Positions 23,601 through 34,154 of a stretch of DNA of 64,000 nucleotides are shown piece by piece. Within the stretch, counting starts at the first letter, position 1. Each line of letters opens with the position of its first letter. A model generated the notes under the pieces. It saw only the letters and a program-made list of their open reading frames with translations, ran no database searches and was not told the DNA's origin. A program made the position numbers and the translations under genes. This DNA is from Panicum virgatum (Eukaryota > Streptophyta > Magnoliopsida > Poales > Poaceae), in contig NC_053153.1 of the NCBI RefSeq assembly GCF_016808335.1, positions 17,743,033 to 17,807,032 of the forward strand. The letters are read 5' to 3'.

Positions 23601-23967
23601 AGACCTCAAAGAGCTTGGCTATCGAGACGAACCATTCGTCCTAGCTAAAGATGTCACTTAAATTTTCTATGTGCAGGACATGTCTAGCAAACTGAGAAAG
23701 GACAAGTCCAGGAATAAATCAAGTTTTGTAGGAGCCGGAGATGAGCCAAAGCGCCATATTATTCTGGCAGAAAAAAGGAAAATTGTGGGAGTCGACGATA
23801 TCACAGATGAAGAAGAATACAATAAGGATGAAGATATGACTCCGTTCGCAGTGGAGGTTGACACAAGTATTCTTTTAGCAGAAGAAGAGGCTCCCTACGC
23901 ATGTCATGATCATAATGAAGGGACGATTGTAAAGCGAACCATCGTTAATATTCCCTTAGTTCAATAA
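20620..23967 (+). pseudogene. CACTA tnp2-family transposase, broken
   Basis: The protein starts MSRQWMYMADRR, the transposase-associated N-terminal domain with the CPCKFCKN metal-binding-like motif. The tnp2 core domain follows (21045-22300), with CPNDCILYRGDY and DSCPVCNACRYK cysteine motifs and TTNDWPALSNLSG. A DUF4218-type region (22300-23100) includes HLVKEIGILG and MFSFERY, and a DUF4216-type C-terminal region begins DYGPFKIPLF. Breaks are a frame change near 20785, a stop at 21000-21002, frame changes near 22250 and 22815, and a stop at 23497-23499. The last exon (from about 23677) follows a TTTCTATGTGCAG acceptor. The intact enzyme cuts and joins CACTA ends; this one would not be made whole. 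Confidence 0.85.
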
Positions 23968-23984
23968 TTATGTCTTGTAATATT

Positions 23985-24330
23985 TTTTGTGAACATTACC
24001 AGATTTGTTATGCAATTACCCGATTTATTATGCATTTAAATGATTTATTATGCAATTATCCAATTTATTATGCGTTTAAATTATTTATTATTCTATTATC
24101 AGCTTTATTAGGCATTTATATGATTTATTATGCAATTACTAGAATTACTGTGCATTTAAATGATTTATTATGCAATTAAAATGATTACATATGCACCTAA
24201 ATGATTTATTATGTAATAATTAGAATTATTGTGCATTTAAATGATTTATTATGCAATTATTTGATTTATGATGCAATTAAAATGATTTATTATGTCCTTA
24301 AATGATTTATTAGGTAATTAGTAGACAAAT
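23985..24330 (+). repeat. AT-rich tandem array downstream of tnp2
   Basis: Around fifteen degenerate copies of a roughly 22-bp unit built on ATGATTTATTATGCAATTA, alternating with GCATTTAAATG. It begins right after the stop codon of the last tnp2 exon, so it forms the 3' untranslated or spacer region. Confidence 0.8.
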
Positions 24331-24364
24331 ATATCATTTATGTGGCAATTAAGAGAAAACTCCT

Positions 24365-24745
24365 TTGGTACCGGTTGATAGTTTCAACCGGCGGTTGATA
24401 GTTTCAACCGGTACCAAAGACTTTTTTGTCAAAAAAAAGGTGCTTTGGGCGGGAGTCGAACCCAGGCTCCCACGCTCAAAACAAGTTGAGTTACCATTGC
24501 GCTATTTATTGACTTCAAATATTATATGGCCACCAGTCTAGATAAAGCAAAAGAGGCCTTAGGCACCGGTTTATTTTCCTGACCCGGTGCCAAAGTGTAT
24601 TTCATTTCCCGCCCGTTGGGGTCCTAGCTAAGGCACCGGGTGAAATAGAAACCGGTGCCTAAGGCTTCATAAAGGCACCGGGTGATACAGAAGCCGGTGC
24701 CAAAGGCAGCCATTGGCACCGGATGATGTTTTCACCCGGTACCAA
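24365..24745. repeat. Internal CCGGT repeat array of the CACTA element
   Basis: Direct and inverted copies of GGTACCGGTTGATAG, GGCACCGGGTGA and TTCACCCGGTACCAAAG, close in sequence and density to the subterminal arrays at the element ends. It sits between the two genes and ends about 15 bp before a TATA box, mirroring the left end. It could be a retained end of a nested CACTA or a true second regulatory array. Confidence 0.75.
24440..24510 (-). other. tRNA-like sequence inside the CACTA element
   Basis: On the minus strand TAGCGCAATGGT (24504-24493) matches a pol III A box, and GGTTCGACTCC (24462-24452) is a perfect B box at tRNA-like spacing. Between them CTCAA and TTGAG could pair as an anticodon-type stem. 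The T stem is imperfect, the loop is the wrong size, and no clear acceptor stem is seen, so it is a tRNA relic or a tRNA-derived piece and not a sure gene. Confidence 0.5.
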
Positions 24746-24755
24746 AGGCTCTGCC

Positions 24756-24763
24756 TATATAAT
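24756..24763 (+). promoter_or_regulatory. TATA box of the second CACTA gene
   Basis: TATATAAT directly after the internal CCGGT array, followed by a pyrimidine-rich TTCTTCTTCCTC leader and a GC-rich 5' region to about 25240. It is the probable start of the second transcript. Confidence 0.5.
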
Positions 24764-24779
24764 CCATTCCCTTCTTCTT

Positions 24780-25785
24780 CCTCGGCTAAGTCCTCCCCGA
24801 TCTTGTTCGTTGCCTCCGCCACCACTGCGTCGACCCCAATCCTCGTGCCGCTGTCGCCGTCCTTCGCCGCGCACCGCCGCATCGTCGTGCCGCCATATCC
24901 GGTGGTCCTCCTCCGCGCTCGCTCCTCCTCCGCCCTCGCCCGCGCCGACATCTACGTCGACGTCGACTCCGGGTGACTCCGTGCGCCTGGCCCAGCTGGG
25001 AAACGCCCTCGTGCCGTCGTCCTCGACCTCTCCGGTGCTCGCGCCATCCTCGATCACCCTCCCGGCCTGCCTCGACGCCGCGCGCGGCCCTCTCCCCTAC
25101 GGCGGTGAGTACCTCGACGCCACCCCCCCTCCAACATGCCGGCGACTCGCCCCCCACCACCGCGCCGGCGACTCACCCCCCTCGACTGCGCCTTGCAGTG
25201 CCCCGGCGCGCGCCGACGACGTAAGGAATGGTGGCTCCGCCGCTCGCCGCCCCTTTTTTTTCTTTATTGTATTATTTATTTATATATTCTGTATAATTAG
25301 TTTGTTATATATGTATATATGTATGTAGTATACAATTTAGATATATAGTATATAATTTATTATATTAGTTTGTATAATTAGATAGAATTTAGTTTTTAAT
25401 TAGTTTGTATAATTATATAATTAGATAGAATTTAGTTTGTATTATATATGTATATAGTATATAATTTATGTATATTAGTATTTAGATAGAATAATGCTTT
25501 TAACTATTACTATTTGATAGAATTTTTAAATAATTCTTTTAACTATTACTATTAGTATTAGATACAATAATGCTTTTTAGAATTTTATTACTTTTATGTA
25601 TAATTTTATTACACTATATAATGTAATGACGATGACAACGAGTAATGACGACATATGTGTACTTGTATTCAAAGAATTCAATTTACCAAGTATTTATTAT
25701 TTTATTTTGTAATTCTTGATTACATATATTGCATTTGTAATTTAGATTGATTTAAATTAATTCTTGAGCCCGAACCCGTTCGTAT
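24780..25785 (+). other. Leader and probable large intron of the second CACTA gene
   Basis: 24780-25240 is GC-rich and rich in Pro/Ser codons on any frame, with no recognised domain. 25250-25780 is AT-rich with repeated TAGTTTGTATAATTAGATAG blocks, as expected of an intron. No splice sites could be fixed. Confidence 0.4.
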
Positions 25786-25799
25786 TTGCTCTCTAACTC

Positions 25800-25948
25800 A
25801 CACACGCATTCGCCGTCCCTCGACCCCGACCCTCAACCCCATCCCTCGACCCTCGACCTCAACCCTCAACCCTCGACCCCGTTACTCGACCCGGTTCCTC
25901 GACCCCGTTCCTTGACCCAGTTCCACGACACACACACACACACACTAA

Positions 25949-25988
<40 letters not shown>

Positions 25989-26140
25989 AACTCTCTCTCA
26001 CACACACACACTCTCACACACACAATCACTCTCACACACACAAACACTCTCTCACACACACTCACACTCACTCTCTCTCTCACACACACACACTCTCGCT
26101 CTCTCAAAGACACACACACTCTCTTTCTCTCTCATACACA
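25800..26140 (+). repeat. Minisatellite and CA/CT microsatellites
   Basis: 25810-25925 repeats a CCCTCGACC-type unit. 25926-26135 is interspersed (CA)n and (CT)n with CTAACTCTCTCTC interruptions. The long open frames across it on both strands are products of the repeat. Confidence 0.9.
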
Positions 26141-26187
26141 GTTAAGGATGGACACATACTCTAACACATTTTTACGGTTTTAGTTAA

Positions 26188-28201
26188 GGATGGGCCCCTT
26201 CGGTGATGACGAGGCTGCCAAGCAATACATGTTGGACGCAATAAACGAAGATACGAGAGCCAACCAGGGTTTTTTTTCCCAACCGGACACCCCAAACCGG
26301 AGCACTCCGGTTCCGGTAAACCGGACCGGTTTCACCGGAAACCGGTAGAAACCGGTCAAATCCCAGTGCAAATTCAAATCATCCGGCGCATTTGGGAACC
26401 GACCGGTTTGACCGGTATACCGGCCGGTTTGGCCAGTATACCGGTCGGTTTGACTGATAACCGGTCAAATTCAATTTTTTTTCTTTTTTTGTTTAAATTC
26501 AAATGCCCGCAAAGTATACTAAATAAATATTTGTATAACATATTTTAATCTAAATGAACCCTCCAATCCTCTTTTGTACTACTTTTACATTGTATTTGTA
26601 TACTTTTGTATGCACGCTTTTTTTTGTTTAACTTTTGTATACTTTTTGAGTATTTTTAGGAATTTGTCGCACCATTAGATTTATCGCACCTTGAAGTATT
26701 TTTAGGATTTTTTTTGGAAATTTTTCATTTTTTGAATTTAAATTTAAATTTTGAATTTGGGCCGGTTTGGTACCGGCCCAAACTGGAACCGGGCCGGACC
26801 GGTTTGACCGGTAACCGGTCAAACCGGACCGGTTCCCACCGGTTAGGTGAACCCTGGAGCCAACACCACCCATCCAATCGGTGAAGAAGATGCTCGGACA
26901 GCTGATTCGTTCCTGAATATGTCTGGAGATGCCGATGAAGAAGATGATGACTTTGCGCCGCCGCCCAATCAACAGCAGCATATTCCAGTACGAATCTTAA
27001 AACTATATGCATGGTGACTTCGGTAGATTAATTTTGCAATTAACATATCTTTTCTATAATTTAGTCGACCTCCGCATCGACTTCGTTGAGCCAGTCAAAA
27101 GGGAGACGCCGGCCAACCAAGAAAATGGAGGGAAGACAGGTCATCACAAAAGTAGACGCGGAGGGCTGTCCAAGTGCTCCAGAGGCTGCTAGCACGAAAT
27201 TTGTCAATCAATGTGGAGTTATTATTCGGGCGAGAATTCTAATCACCACAAGACTATGGAAATCGAGCAAACCAGAAGAACAGCAACACGCCGTGCCTCC
27301 ACATCAGAAGGAAATGTTATGGATAGAACTCAAGGATATGTTCACTCTTCCTGAAGGAGTTGACCAAGATCTTGTGAAAAAATGTGCCTTGAAAAAGATG
27401 ACCCTTGCCTTTGTAGGTTTCAAGAAGAAATTGTACACCAATTACATCAAGAAGCATAAGGAGCCGATCTGGGACGATCTTCCTAAAGTTAAACCATATT
27501 GGGAGGAGTTCAAACAATACATACTTTCAGAGGAAGCCCAAGAAAAATCCCAACAGGACAAGGCGAATGCAGCAAATAAGAAGTACAGCCACCACCTTGG
27601 GGCTGGAGGGTATAAGAAGGAAATAAAAAAATGGCAGAAGATGGAGCAGGACCTTATGGACAGAGGCATCATGCTAACGACTTGGGATTGGCTGGATAGA
27701 TTCAAGTGGTGGTTATTTGCTAATGGTATGACACTAAACCAGTTGGATGGAAGTTTGGTCATGCCCGAGCAAATGCAAGAAGTGTCCCGCGATCCGGTTG
27801 CTGCAATAGATAAGGCCCAACAAGGAATATTCCAGCCTCAAAGGGAGAATGATGAGCTGACAAGGGCATTAAAGAATCCGGAACACCCTGGACGAGCCCG
27901 CGGCATCGGCGTGGTCCCATGGAAAGTTGCTTGGGCCGGAGATTCCTCTTACAAGACTCACCGAAAGAGCAAAGCCGAACAAGAAGAGAAACTCCGTGCC
28001 ATACAAGAAGAGATGAACAAGAAGGTTGCGTCCTTTGAATCTCAGATGGACGCCAGGTTCAATGAGGCAATTGCGCTAGCTCTGAGCCAAAGGGGCACTA
28101 CTGGGTGGCACTCGGATGTTGTGATAAGCCCGGACTCTCAGCGACGCAGCAGCTGTGCATCCACGGCGGCGCCCGACGTACAAGCTGAACAGCAAGCCTA
28201 G
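26188..28201 (+). pseudogene. Second CACTA gene, transposase_24-type part, with hAT inside
   Basis: Frame starts ATG at 26188 (MGPFGDDEAAKQY) after a TTTTAG acceptor-like site. It is interrupted at 26264 by a hAT and resumes at 26865 in the same frame. The next splice is CCA|GTACGA at 26987 to TTTAG| at 27064, phase 0. The exon 27065-28201 encodes about 378 residues with KPYWEEFKQYI, a central HHLGAGGYKKEIKKWQKM block, and HPGRARGIGVVPWK followed by a coiled coil (SKAEQEEKLRAIQEEMNKK). This is the plant transposase Ptta/En/Spm family (transposase_24). It ends at a stop at 28199-28201, just before the long LTR. Confidence 0.8.
26265..26856. mobile_element. hAT-like non-autonomous element, 592 bp, in a coding exon
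   Basis: Begins CAGGGTTTTTTTTCCCAACC and ends GGTTAGGTGAACCCTG, inverted ends with CAGGGTT. The 8-bp duplication GAGCCAAC is perfect at 26257-26264 and 26857-26864. The subterminal regions are dense with AACCGGT/ACCGGTTT repeats. It carries no transposase. Confidence 0.9.
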
Positions 28202-28246
28202 ATTGAGCCAACGGTGGTAGATGACCAGAGGTATCTAGTAGATGAT

Positions 28247-31200
28247 TGTAACACCCCTGTGTTTATCGTGCTCGCTAATCACATGTTTAATCACTAATCA
28301 TGGCGTAAGCGTGTCATTAGTGCTAATCGCGTTCGCATAGTAAACATCCAGTTAGCCGTTTTCGATTCCATTTTTCTCCCTAATTCGAGCTTCGAATCAA
28401 CTTTCGCCCAAAACAAAAGTTGTAGATCTTCTCTTCCTCTACAACTCTTATTTTGGTCAAATCTCAAGTTGTTATATGAAAATTTGAGTTTTGGGAGGTC
28501 AAACGCGAGTCAATTTTGGTCAAAAATCGTTCACTGTGCTTCTCCTGTGCTCGGCACTGTGCTCGCCCATACCGCGACCGGCGCTGCACCGGCGACTCCA
28601 CGCGTCGCGGCCGCCGGCGATCCTCGCCCTCCGTGCGCGTCACCTTATCCGTTCGCGTGCCCTGGATGCTTCTCGCCCCGTCCTCATCTTCTTCCTCGAG
28701 CTGAGAGGAGAGCTCGAGCTGGCCCGAGCAGAGCTGTGCCGCCACTCGCCGCGCCAGCTGTAGCTCGCCACCCCGCCTCGATCCCTTGCGCCAGAGCCTC
28801 CCTCGCCTCGCCCTTTGCCTCCTCCACCCATTCCCGAGCTCGGTCATGCCCAAACCCGGCCGGAATCGGGCCCGCCGAACCTGGCCGCCATTGCCGCTCA
28901 CCGGAGCTCCGCCCGAGCTCGTCGATCTAACCCCTCCGGCCATCCTCCGCCCGATTCGAACGCCCCATGAGCTTCCCCACGCTCTCCTCATCCTCCCCGT
29001 CCCTTTCCCCATTCAAAACTGCCGCCACCGCCGCCGGTTCGCCACCGCGGGGCCACCGCTGCGCGCCCCAAGGCCGGCAAGCTGCCCTGGCCGCGGGCCA
29101 GCGCCGCCGGCTGGCTCCCGTCGGCGGGGAACGCCCCGCGCCGCCGCCGCGCCAGCCATGGCTGGCCGCGCGCGCGCGAGCAGGGGAGCTGGGCTGGGCT
29201 CCCTCCCACTAATGGGCGGGGCCCAGTCGTCAGCCCCCTATTTAGGGTTGTTTTTTTATTTCAAATTTGTTTAATTTGGCTGATATTTCATAAATGTGTA
29301 ACAAATTATAGAAAAATGCAAAAAATGCAAACTAAATTTTGTTGGGTTTCTTAGATTAAGATCTTCAGAGGAAAAATACTCATGCATGTGAAATGACAAT
29401 TTTGCCCCAGCTAAAATTTTGATTTGTATTTAAGCTAGTTTATTTAATACCGGTTGTTCCGTTGCTCTAAAAATTATGAAATTTATTCAGTAGATTACTC
29501 TTTGTATGTGAAGTCCACTAAAAATTTTTTAGATGCATAGCCTATGTGCATGTTTGTGGATCTAATATTGCTTGATTTCCATTCTAGGGCTAAAAGAAAT
29601 ACTTTTCTATATCAATAATTGTTAGTAATTTATTTATGCACTCCTTATCAGTAGTTTTTCATGATAGAAAAGTTGTGCTACCAGATCCTTATGGCATGTT
29701 AAGTTTTGATCTTTAATTAGTTCCTAGCTTCAGTGTTTATCCTTTATTCTTGTGGTTAGTTAATTTTAAGTCCGTAGTTTATGTTTTACTTATGCTCTAG
29801 ATGTGCGATTAGTCGTCCTAAGTAAGTTTAATAGCTTTGCTTGAAAGAAAACATTTCAGGCTAAACTAGGTTGGAAACTAAACTTACCTAGCAGCGCCAA
29901 GCCATTTCCTTTATCGCTTGGTTTCCTTGTTGTTCGTTAAAGGATTGCCAATCATGTCATCTTTTAATCGCGTTGCATTGCATCCTGGCCGTCATGCATC
30001 ATTTTAGTTAGTGCATGACATTCTTTTTCATACATGTAGATGCCACGAACGAAGCCGTCTACGAGCTGGTTGTTGAGCCGGTCCAGGAGCTACAAGTAGG
30101 AGAATAGCAGGAGGATGCAGTCGAGCACGCTCCCGAAGAAATTGCTAACCCCGCTGACCTACAAGGCAAGCCCCGGAGCATGACCCATAAATTCAGTATA
30201 TATATATTAATGTTTACTTAAGTATTCGTGCATTTACGTTCTAGAAGTTGTATGGAAACCTAGTATGCATGTTCTCCCTAGGTACCGAGGGTCAATACTA
30301 GTATGCAGGTGTCGATAGAAATGCTCTGCTAAGTAGGATCTCGGTAGAAGTCGAGTGTTTCCTGTCACTCGCGAGAATTAAGATCTTGTACTTGTGGCAA
30401 TGTGGTTTGAGAGTGAATCAATGAGGAAAGAAAAATGAAGACCGGGCGGAGATGAAATGGGTTCTGGATATAAAATGGATGGAAGTAAGCCTCCGCCTGT
30501 GTCGATTGAGGACCGTACCATTGTTGGCATTGTTGATCGAGGATTGAACAGTACTAACCACATGCCGGAAGTAGGAGGTAGTCGAAACTAGTAAGCTAAT
30601 TACCTGATTTGCATTGATATTTTGAATCGCGACCTGCTACTCTGGGAGTGGAATGATGGCGGGTGTTGGATAGTATGTCGCCTCCGGGTTCTCCGGGAGT
30701 TCGCCATGAGGGACCCTTCACCCGGGTTTTGGCAGGCGTGATTCAGACGTCGGGGTGATGATGGGAACAGTTGACGTGTGTGGCCCGACGGGGTTTTCAC
30801 AAGTCGTGTGAGTTAGGTCCACCTTGCAAGGTTAAATTGGATCGATTCGCCGTGACTCGCGGATATGAGAGCCTTGGTCACTGTGTCACATCGTAGTAAG
30901 AAAGTGGAATGAGAACGGAATGGAAAAGGTTGGTTTGTGAGTTACTGAAGGATAATCTGATCCACCATGTGTGCTCTAGATATTTAAGTGAATTTAGTTA
31001 ATACTCGCTATACTAAATGGAGCTAAAATATTGAAAGTGAGGATTCACTGCTAGCAGCCTTTCAGCAAAAGAACTCCAAAGCCAAAAAGCTTTGCATGTC
31101 TAGGTAATGGGCTAAGTATACCCAGAGTCGGGTAAGCCTTGCTGAGTATTAGTATACTCAAGGTTGTTGTTGTAACACTTCTGAGCAGGTTGTGTTCCTG

Positions 31201-31661
31201 CTGACTTCGAGGAGGTCTGTGCGTCCTGGATTGGACAACCGCTTCCTCCGGGTTGGACCGTCGAGTGGGTTCCGTCTTCCCCGTGAAGATCGGGCAGGTT
31301 GGCATCACATCGGTGGGCAGGATGTGGAGCTCATCTTGTATCGTCGTTTGTATTTACGTATTTTATTTCAAACTCAGTTTTAAACTTCCGTTGTGTATTT
31401 GAACTCTGTAGTTTGTACTTAAAGATTTTATGTAAAACCTTTGTTGTAACTTAATTTGAGGATCTCTGTATGCTTGTATCACCTGTGCTCGTCTTCGTGA
31501 GAGACTTCTAGTGCAATTGTGATCCTGGAGTACATTAGTTTAATTGGGTTTTACCCGACGGACTGCCAGATTACACCATTTTAATTGTGTGGTAACTTGA
31601 TTATTCTTTAAAATGATAGTTAGCGCACTTAAGCCGGTTTAATTTGGACGGATCTGCTACA
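28247..31661 (+). mobile_element. Long solo LTR (3.4 kb) in the second CACTA gene
   Basis: Begins TGTAACACCCC and ends GGATCTGCTACA, with a perfect 5-bp duplication ATGAT at 28242-28246 and 31662-31666. No coding retrotransposon domain and no internal second LTR is seen, so it reads as one long LTR left by recombination. It contains a GC-rich promoter-like section (28550-29220), an AGGCAAGCCCCGGAGCATG segment (about 30163-30181), and AGCCTTGCTGAGTA near 31135. A related motif occurs inverted in the solo LTR at 51987-54725. Long open frames in the GC-rich part have no family features. Confidence 0.8.
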
Positions 31662-31666
31662 ATGAT

Positions 31667-32815
31667 GTCACCATGCCAACACCGAGCGAGCTTCATGTGC
31701 GAGCAAAGAATATATCCATTCATGTCACATACGGGTCAGCCCTGCCCCTGAATCCTTGTACTACAATTCATGGAAGGCCGATACCCCCTGGCTACACCTC
31801 TGTCACAGTCGAGCAAATAGTTGGAAACAATGAGGATCTTGAGCTCGACTTCGTTGGAGGGGATGGAGAGAAGACATTGGGAGACGCAATGCACGGAATC
31901 GTTCTATGGCACAAGGCCGACATCAAACTTACTGCAAGCACAACGGCTCCCGTACAGACTGATCGCCCGTCACCGCAGCTTCCCTCACCGCCGTCCCCAC
32001 AACCACTCCCTCACCACCGTCTCCGCAGGCACAAAGGGCCACGAGTACTCCAACTCCTCCTGCACCAGAAAAAGGAAAGAAAAGACTGCATCCCTCCCAG
32101 CGGCTGGACCCTCAAAGACGAAGCAGAAAACGGTCGAAAGAAAATTGACCTACGAGAAGACCGCTGAGAAGTTGGAAGAGGACACTGCTCGATATATACA
32201 AGAACAGTTGAAGTCTAAAGTCCCCCGCCGAGGGAAAATGTACCTATAGAATTAGGGAAACAGCTTCTCGCGAGCCTAGACAACCCACCACAACCGAAAA
32301 GCTTACCTTCGGACTATGAACGTACTCTGACAAAGCCACACAAGGTGAGAAATGTGAAGAAAAAATGTAGCAAGACCATTCCTCAGCTTGGCACACAACA
32401 AAAAGAACTAGAGCCCTCCGGGTGCTAGGGTTGCCACTCCTACACCCGGCGGACGTACAACTCCAGGCGGACCTACAGGCCGTGATATTTCTTTCTGAAA
32501 CTAGATTAACGCTAGAGCAGGCAACGGGGCAAGTGGAGGCGGAAATCCCTGTCGCTTCCATTCTTACTCCATTCCAGCATGGAAAACCTTTTGTCACTGA
32601 GGAAGAGGAGAAAAGTCTAGGCACGCAGATGTTCAATTTTCATAGATGGTACCTGCGAATGTCGAATGACGAAGGGAAAATGTTTGGAGTCAAGTATCGT
32701 GACCATGATTTCTTCCGCGGGGAGGACGACTTCTGGGTGTACTTCAAAGATTTATATCACATTTACCATCGAGAAGCCCTCGACGCCTCTATCATCATCA
32801 TTTGGGTTTTGTAAG
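31667..32815 (+). pseudogene. Second CACTA gene, middle part (broken)
   Basis: After the LTR the coding sequence continues with TPSELHVRAKNISIHVTYGS and PPGYTSVTVEQI...DLELDFVGGDGEKTLGDA, blocks typical of plant CACTA second proteins upstream of their protease. The frame shifts near 31970, has stops near 32240 and 32425, and resumes at about 32470. The resumed part holds EKSLGTQMFNFHRWYLRMS and DHDFFRGEDDFWVYFKDLYH, also characteristic. It ends in a WVL|GTAAGT splice donor at about 32811. Confidence 0.7.
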
Positions 32816-33009
32816 TATCACTTACCTCTACATTAATACTTTTTGTTAACAAGAACATAATTATATGTGTGCATTATAAAATTTCTATTGTATCGTTTAA
32901 ACAGGAGACCCAAAGAAGCCGAAAACATGGATGGCACCATCAGATCGGCTTCATGTCTCCTTTGCTAGTCAACTAGAAAATGCTCAACGAAAATTACACG
33001 GAAACGTGC

Positions 33010-33862
33010 CAAAACATGTACGATTCGTTGACTAGGAAAAATTACAAATCCTATATATTCATACCATACAACTTTGGGTAAGTCTTGGTCGACTCAATCA
33101 TCTGTTATATTACTAAATAAATACTAAGTCGTCTAATGCATGTATGTATATATCCTATCTATATCTGCAGTTATCATTGGATTTTACTCATACTTTCCGT
33201 AGAGACCGGCAATCTTATAGTCTTTGACTCAATGAGAAATCCAAAGTCCGCAATCCAACATATCATAGACCCCTTGAACAGGTAAGTTCAGTTTGCTCAA
33301 TCAAATCCTTTTTCTGTTAATAACAATTCCTGAATATCAAACCTAACATTGAGCGCAGGATTTGGAAAAAATTTGTGAAAAAGAACAAAGGACGTGGTCA
33401 ATGGAGGCCCGAACTGAATGTTAAAATGGATTATCTAGTATGTTGATTCACAATGATTTGTCTAGTTAAGTAATCCCAAATTATTCTAAATTGAGTAATT
33501 TATTTGTTTCTCCTTAAGTGTGCGAGACAACAACAAGGAACTGATTGGTGCGGGTACTACGTATGCGACTACTTGCACATCATGACTCTTTGCGGGAAGC
33601 CTACTACGGAGGACATGAGAGTACGTCCAAACCGTTCACTAGTACATTTTCATAATTATACTAACGCATATGATGTTAATATATCAGTTCTTTTTTTCCT
33701 AAATGATAGATGTCTCAAATGGGGGATGAATGTTACTCTACTGATCGGATCAACGCCATGTGCGAGCAGCTCGCCGGATTCATATTGAACGAGATCCTGG
33801 ATCCTAGAGGCGAGTTCTACCATGACGGTCACATCCATAGAGGACTTCTATCGACCTCCTGA
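33010..33862 (+). pseudogene. CACTA-encoded Ulp1-like C48 cysteine protease domain
   Basis: Exons with good GT-AG signals: about 33010-33078, 33171-33281, 33359-33437, 33519-33620 and 33710-33862. They join in one frame from 33171 to the TGA at 33860-33862. The catalytic residues of Ulp1/SENP proteases are visible: His in YHWILL, Asp in IVFDSM, and Gln/Cys in QQGTDWCGYYVC. The upstream exon reads SYIFIPYNFG before GTAAGT. The first part of the domain, around 32905-33010, is disturbed by stops. These proteases cleave SUMO-type tags; why plant CACTA elements keep one is unknown. The catalytic core is intact even though the gene upstream is not. Confidence 0.8.
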
Positions 33863-34154
33863 GGGGCCCAGTAGTTGGACTACAAATATAACTTGTACAT
33901 TTGTATATATTTCTAAACTTGATGCCTTGATGTTTGTATATTTGTAAATATATTAGTTCATCTAATTAGCTTAATTATATGCTCGCATTTCACTTTTAAT
34001 TAGTTTCAAATATTCTCTGAAAACGAACACGTACGTACGACCAATGAACATATAGTACTGTAGAGCTCAAGTGCATTTAGCAATTATAAAAGAATAAACA
34101 GTAATAAATAAAACATATAAAACTGGAATTCGGGAAAAAAGGGAAAAAAGTCAT

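Noticed and set aside
24440..24510. A functional tRNA gene
   Set aside because: The A and B boxes are good, but the anticodon loop and acceptor stem do not form properly, so it is reported only as tRNA-like.
25786..26145. Protein-like frame of repeated Ser, His, Thr and Leu
   Set aside because: Translation of CA/CT microsatellites; no coding value.
28464..29274. Overlapping open frames on both strands in the long LTR
   Set aside because: Very GC-rich non-coding LTR sequence with no family features and mutually overlapping frames.
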